From: Deltaproteobacteria bacterium
GTDB lineage: Bacteria > Desulfobacterota > Syntrophia > Syntrophales > Smithellaceae
Reading direction: 5' to 3'
Length of the DNA: 8,952 nt
Assembly (NCBI GenBank): GCA_019136325.1
Contig: JAGVUJ010000034.1
Location: 1 to 8,952 of the forward strand
The notes below the pieces were generated by a model, which made no database searches, was not told the DNA's origin, and saw only the letters and a list, made by a program, of their open reading frames with translations. Of this stretch, positions 7,118 to 8,952 are shown piece by piece (the stretch's first letter is position 1; every line of letters begins with the position of its first letter). Position numbers and translations under genes: made by a program.

Positions 7118-8952
7118 ATTTTAGACTAAGGAGTATCTTCTTTCCCTCTTTGGCTTTTTCCTTGAATTCCTTTTGGAGAAGCTGGCGCAGGGCCGTCAGG
7201 AATTGATCGATATCTTCTTCACCGACTGTTGGGAACTTATCCGTAATGGTTTGCAGTGCGCTGGTGCGTTCCACTTGCGTTCGGGCTTCTTCCAGAATCT
7301 TTTTGATCGTTTCGATGATCGCCGGTGTAAGGGATGCGGCGAATTCCTGCAGTTTGCTGATCTGGATCAGCTCGACCAGGGTCTTGATTTGATCTTGTTT
7401 TTTTCCCTGGATGACCTTTTCCAATTGGCTGCGCAAAATACCAGCCCTATTTTCAAAGGTCTGCCGGATTTTTTTCTGCATCTCTTTGGCCTCATCCTCA
7501 GGCGGCTTGAAAGACAGACCACAATGCAGCGACGAGCCGCCATTCAGCTCCTTTTCCACATGATTCGTGAGTTTTTCCAGCATGTCTGCCAGGTCATGAC
7601 CCTGGGGCGGACCCAGTGTGGCCAGCTCGTTGAGCAGCCCCAGACCCTTGAGCAAGATGGCGGCCTGCGCCAGCGTTCCTTTTATTTTCTGGAGAATTTC
7701 AATCATCCTCTTGGCGTGGACCTCTTGGGCATTTTGCAGCTTTTGGAAAAATTTCTCCGTTTCATTCAAAAGCGATGCAACAAGCGAGGGGCCCCCGATC
7801 ATGGATGATAATTTATAACGGATAAGGAGCAGGCTTTTCTGAGCCGTCAATTCTTGATTTTCGCCTGTATCGCACTGTTGCAGCACATTGAACATCTGCA
7901 GAACTTGCGTGGACTTTTCCGATAGTTGTCGGAGGGCGGTAATCCGATCGATAGCCGTTTTAAATACGATGACATCGGCGCCGATCGTCTTCCTTTGGGC
8001 ATCAAATACCTCCAAATCTTCAGCGCCATATAGATCGATGACCTGTGTAAGGCATTGATGATCATCGGAGGCAATGGCGTCGCCCAAACCATCAGCCAGG
8101 GTTTGCAGATTTTCTTTGGCCAGTTTCATTAACGGCGCCTGATTCTTCAAGTGTGCCAGGAATCCGTTGATCTGATCATCGATCTCTTGAGGGTTGGTCG
8201 CAGGCTTGGCGTCCGACCAGATCAATTTTGCATAAGGCTGAATATTGTTCCAGTTGGGTCCCGATACCGTGGACATGGTGTTAAAATAGCTTTCCATACT
8301 GGATTGCCAGGTCAGTTCTACGATATTGGTGCGGGTAATCAGATTTTTGGCTAAATGTTTTCCGCTCTGGTTGGTGAGTTTGTGGTCGGGCTTTAATTCA
8401 ATTTCTATGGGTGTCGGCACGCCACGATGACGAACGTAAATGAGCAGAATAGATGTCAGAAGATAGGGCGGAATACCATAAGGGCATCCGGCGAACTCTT
8501 TGATTAACGGCCAGAGCAGTACCGCCGGTGTTTTGGCCAGCCGGTCATCGAATATTTTGAAGAGTTCGCTGTGCTGGGGGTTAAGCCGCCGTGGATCATC
8601 CGCAACAGTCAGTTTTAGACCGACTGCTTTCTGCTCCAGTGTGCTGCGCACGGCCCTGGTGCTGTCCGCCTGGATTAATCCCACGAATAAATTTTTTGCA
8701 TCGGCAGGCACAATAGGTTTTTCGATCTTGAATACCTCAAAAAGCTTGCCGAATTGAGGATAGGCATTTTCAATGGCCGGCCGCAAGATAGCCAGATGGC
8801 GCTGATCGGGTGTTGTTTTACTCAATGCGGCGATGAGGTCAATCCCCAAATCGTCGCGGGTGAGACATTTGCCCTTTTGGAAAGGTTCGATCAGGTAGCG
8901 GATGATTGTCGCCAAAGCGTCGTCACATTTTGATTCAGCATAGCTGCGGTGT
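7116..8952 (-). CDS. C-terminal part of a large DUF6079 / BrxC-PglY-like BREX ATPase (5' end outside window)
   Basis: The reading frame stays open through the window edge. Twelve more in-frame sense codons lie beyond the TTG at 8913-8915, so that TTG is an internal leucine and not the start. About 611 residues are visible, and no Walker A motif is seen among them; a P-loop, if present, would be in the missing N-terminal part. The first ~210 residues look like packed helices around an LTRDDLGIDL stretch. The rest is long amphipathic helix or coiled coil rich in K, E, Q and L, ending in a Lys-rich tail (KEGKKILLSLK). There are no membrane segments or signal peptide. Family knowledge: BREX loci carry a ~1200-residue P-loop protein (BrxC/PglY, often DUF6079) just before the methyltransferase gene, and position and composition fit this. 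The family assignment rests on general resemblance and context, because no diagnostic motif is in view. The TAG stop lies 8 bases before the methyltransferase start and overlaps its Shine-Dalgarno sequence, which implies one transcript. Confidence 0.6.
   Translation of the reverse strand, partial: HRSYAESKCDDALATIIRYLIEPFQKGKCLTRDDLGIDLIAALSKTTPDQRHLAILRPAIENAYPQFGKLFEVFKIEKPIVPADAKNLFVGLIQADSTRAVRSTLEQKAVGLKLTVADDPRRLNPQHSELFKIFDDRLAKTPAVLLWPLIKEFAGCPYGIPPYLLTSILLIYVRHRGVPTPIEIELKPDHKLTNQSGKHLAKNLITRTNIVELTWQSSMESYFNTMSTVSGPNWNNIQPYAKLIWSDAKPATNPQEIDDQINGFLAHLKNQAPLMKLAKENLQTLADGLGDAIASDDHQCLTQVIDLYGAEDLEVFDAQRKTIGADVIVFKTAIDRITALRQLSEKSTQVLQMFNVLQQCDTGENQELTAQKSLLLIRYKLSSMIGGPSLVASLLNETEKFFQKLQNAQEVHAKRMIEILQKIKGTLAQAAILLKGLGLLNELATLGPPQGHDLADMLEKLTNHVEKELNGGSSLHCGLSFKPPEDEAKEMQKKIRQTFENRAGILRSQLEKVIQGKKQDQIKTLVELIQISKLQEFAASLTPAIIETIKKILEEARTQVERTSALQTITDKFPTVGEEDIDQFLTALRQLLQKEFKEKAKEGKKILLSLK

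Noticed and set aside
7173..7808. A 211-codon open frame on the plus strand
   Set aside because: It lies antisense within the helical ATPase-like gene, has low-complexity Leu/Phe/Gln-rich content typical of a mirror of Lys/Glu-rich helices, and has no recognisable motif.
8913..8915. TTG as the start of a complete 599-residue gene
   Set aside because: The frame stays open for twelve more codons to the window edge and there is no ribosome-binding site, so the gene is cut by the window and continues upstream.

Overview
The window is bacterial. It is one co-directional minus-strand operon, read from the high-coordinate end to the low one, with short gaps: 8, 6, 20, about 17 and 32 bases. No taxon can be read from the sequence. 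The large genes are near 50% G+C (about 53% in a hand-counted sample inside pglZ), which would fit a mid-GC proteobacterium or Desulfobacterota-type genome, but this is only a guess.

In transcription order the layout is as follows. (1) 8952-7116: the C-terminal ~611 residues of a large helical protein cut by the window edge, most like the C-terminal half of a DUF6079/BrxC-PglY-type ATPase. (2) 7107-4666: an 813-residue amino-methyltransferase with motif I (DPFCGSG), a Cys zinc-ribbon and motif IV (DPPF), probably N6-adenine, and not a classical ~1200-residue PglX. (3) 4659-2023: PglZ, an alkaline-phosphatase-superfamily protein of 878 residues with DGMR, SDHG and HGG motifs. (4) 2002-539: a short BrxL (487 residues) that holds the AAA+ core but lacks the Lon-like C-terminal domain. 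(5) 521-234 and (6) 201-1 (cut by the window edge): two small tandem paralogous genes of unknown family that share a near-invariant YQWIERCHF..WW...PNSLN.DY.KR signature.

Together this is a BREX-family phage-defence locus. In characterised BREX systems the methyltransferase marks host DNA, while the ATPase, PglZ and BrxL are needed to recognise and block unmarked phage DNA. The combination here looks like a hybrid: the ATPase and non-PglX methyltransferase resemble the BREX-3 style, while BrxL is typical of BREX-1 and BREX-4. The most unusual part is the AT-rich tail after brxL (about 37% G+C over 1-300), which carries the two small paralogues. They do not match any BREX component I know and may be accessory or associated defence genes. 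No tRNA, rRNA, CRISPR array, insertion sequence or clear rho-independent terminator was seen.
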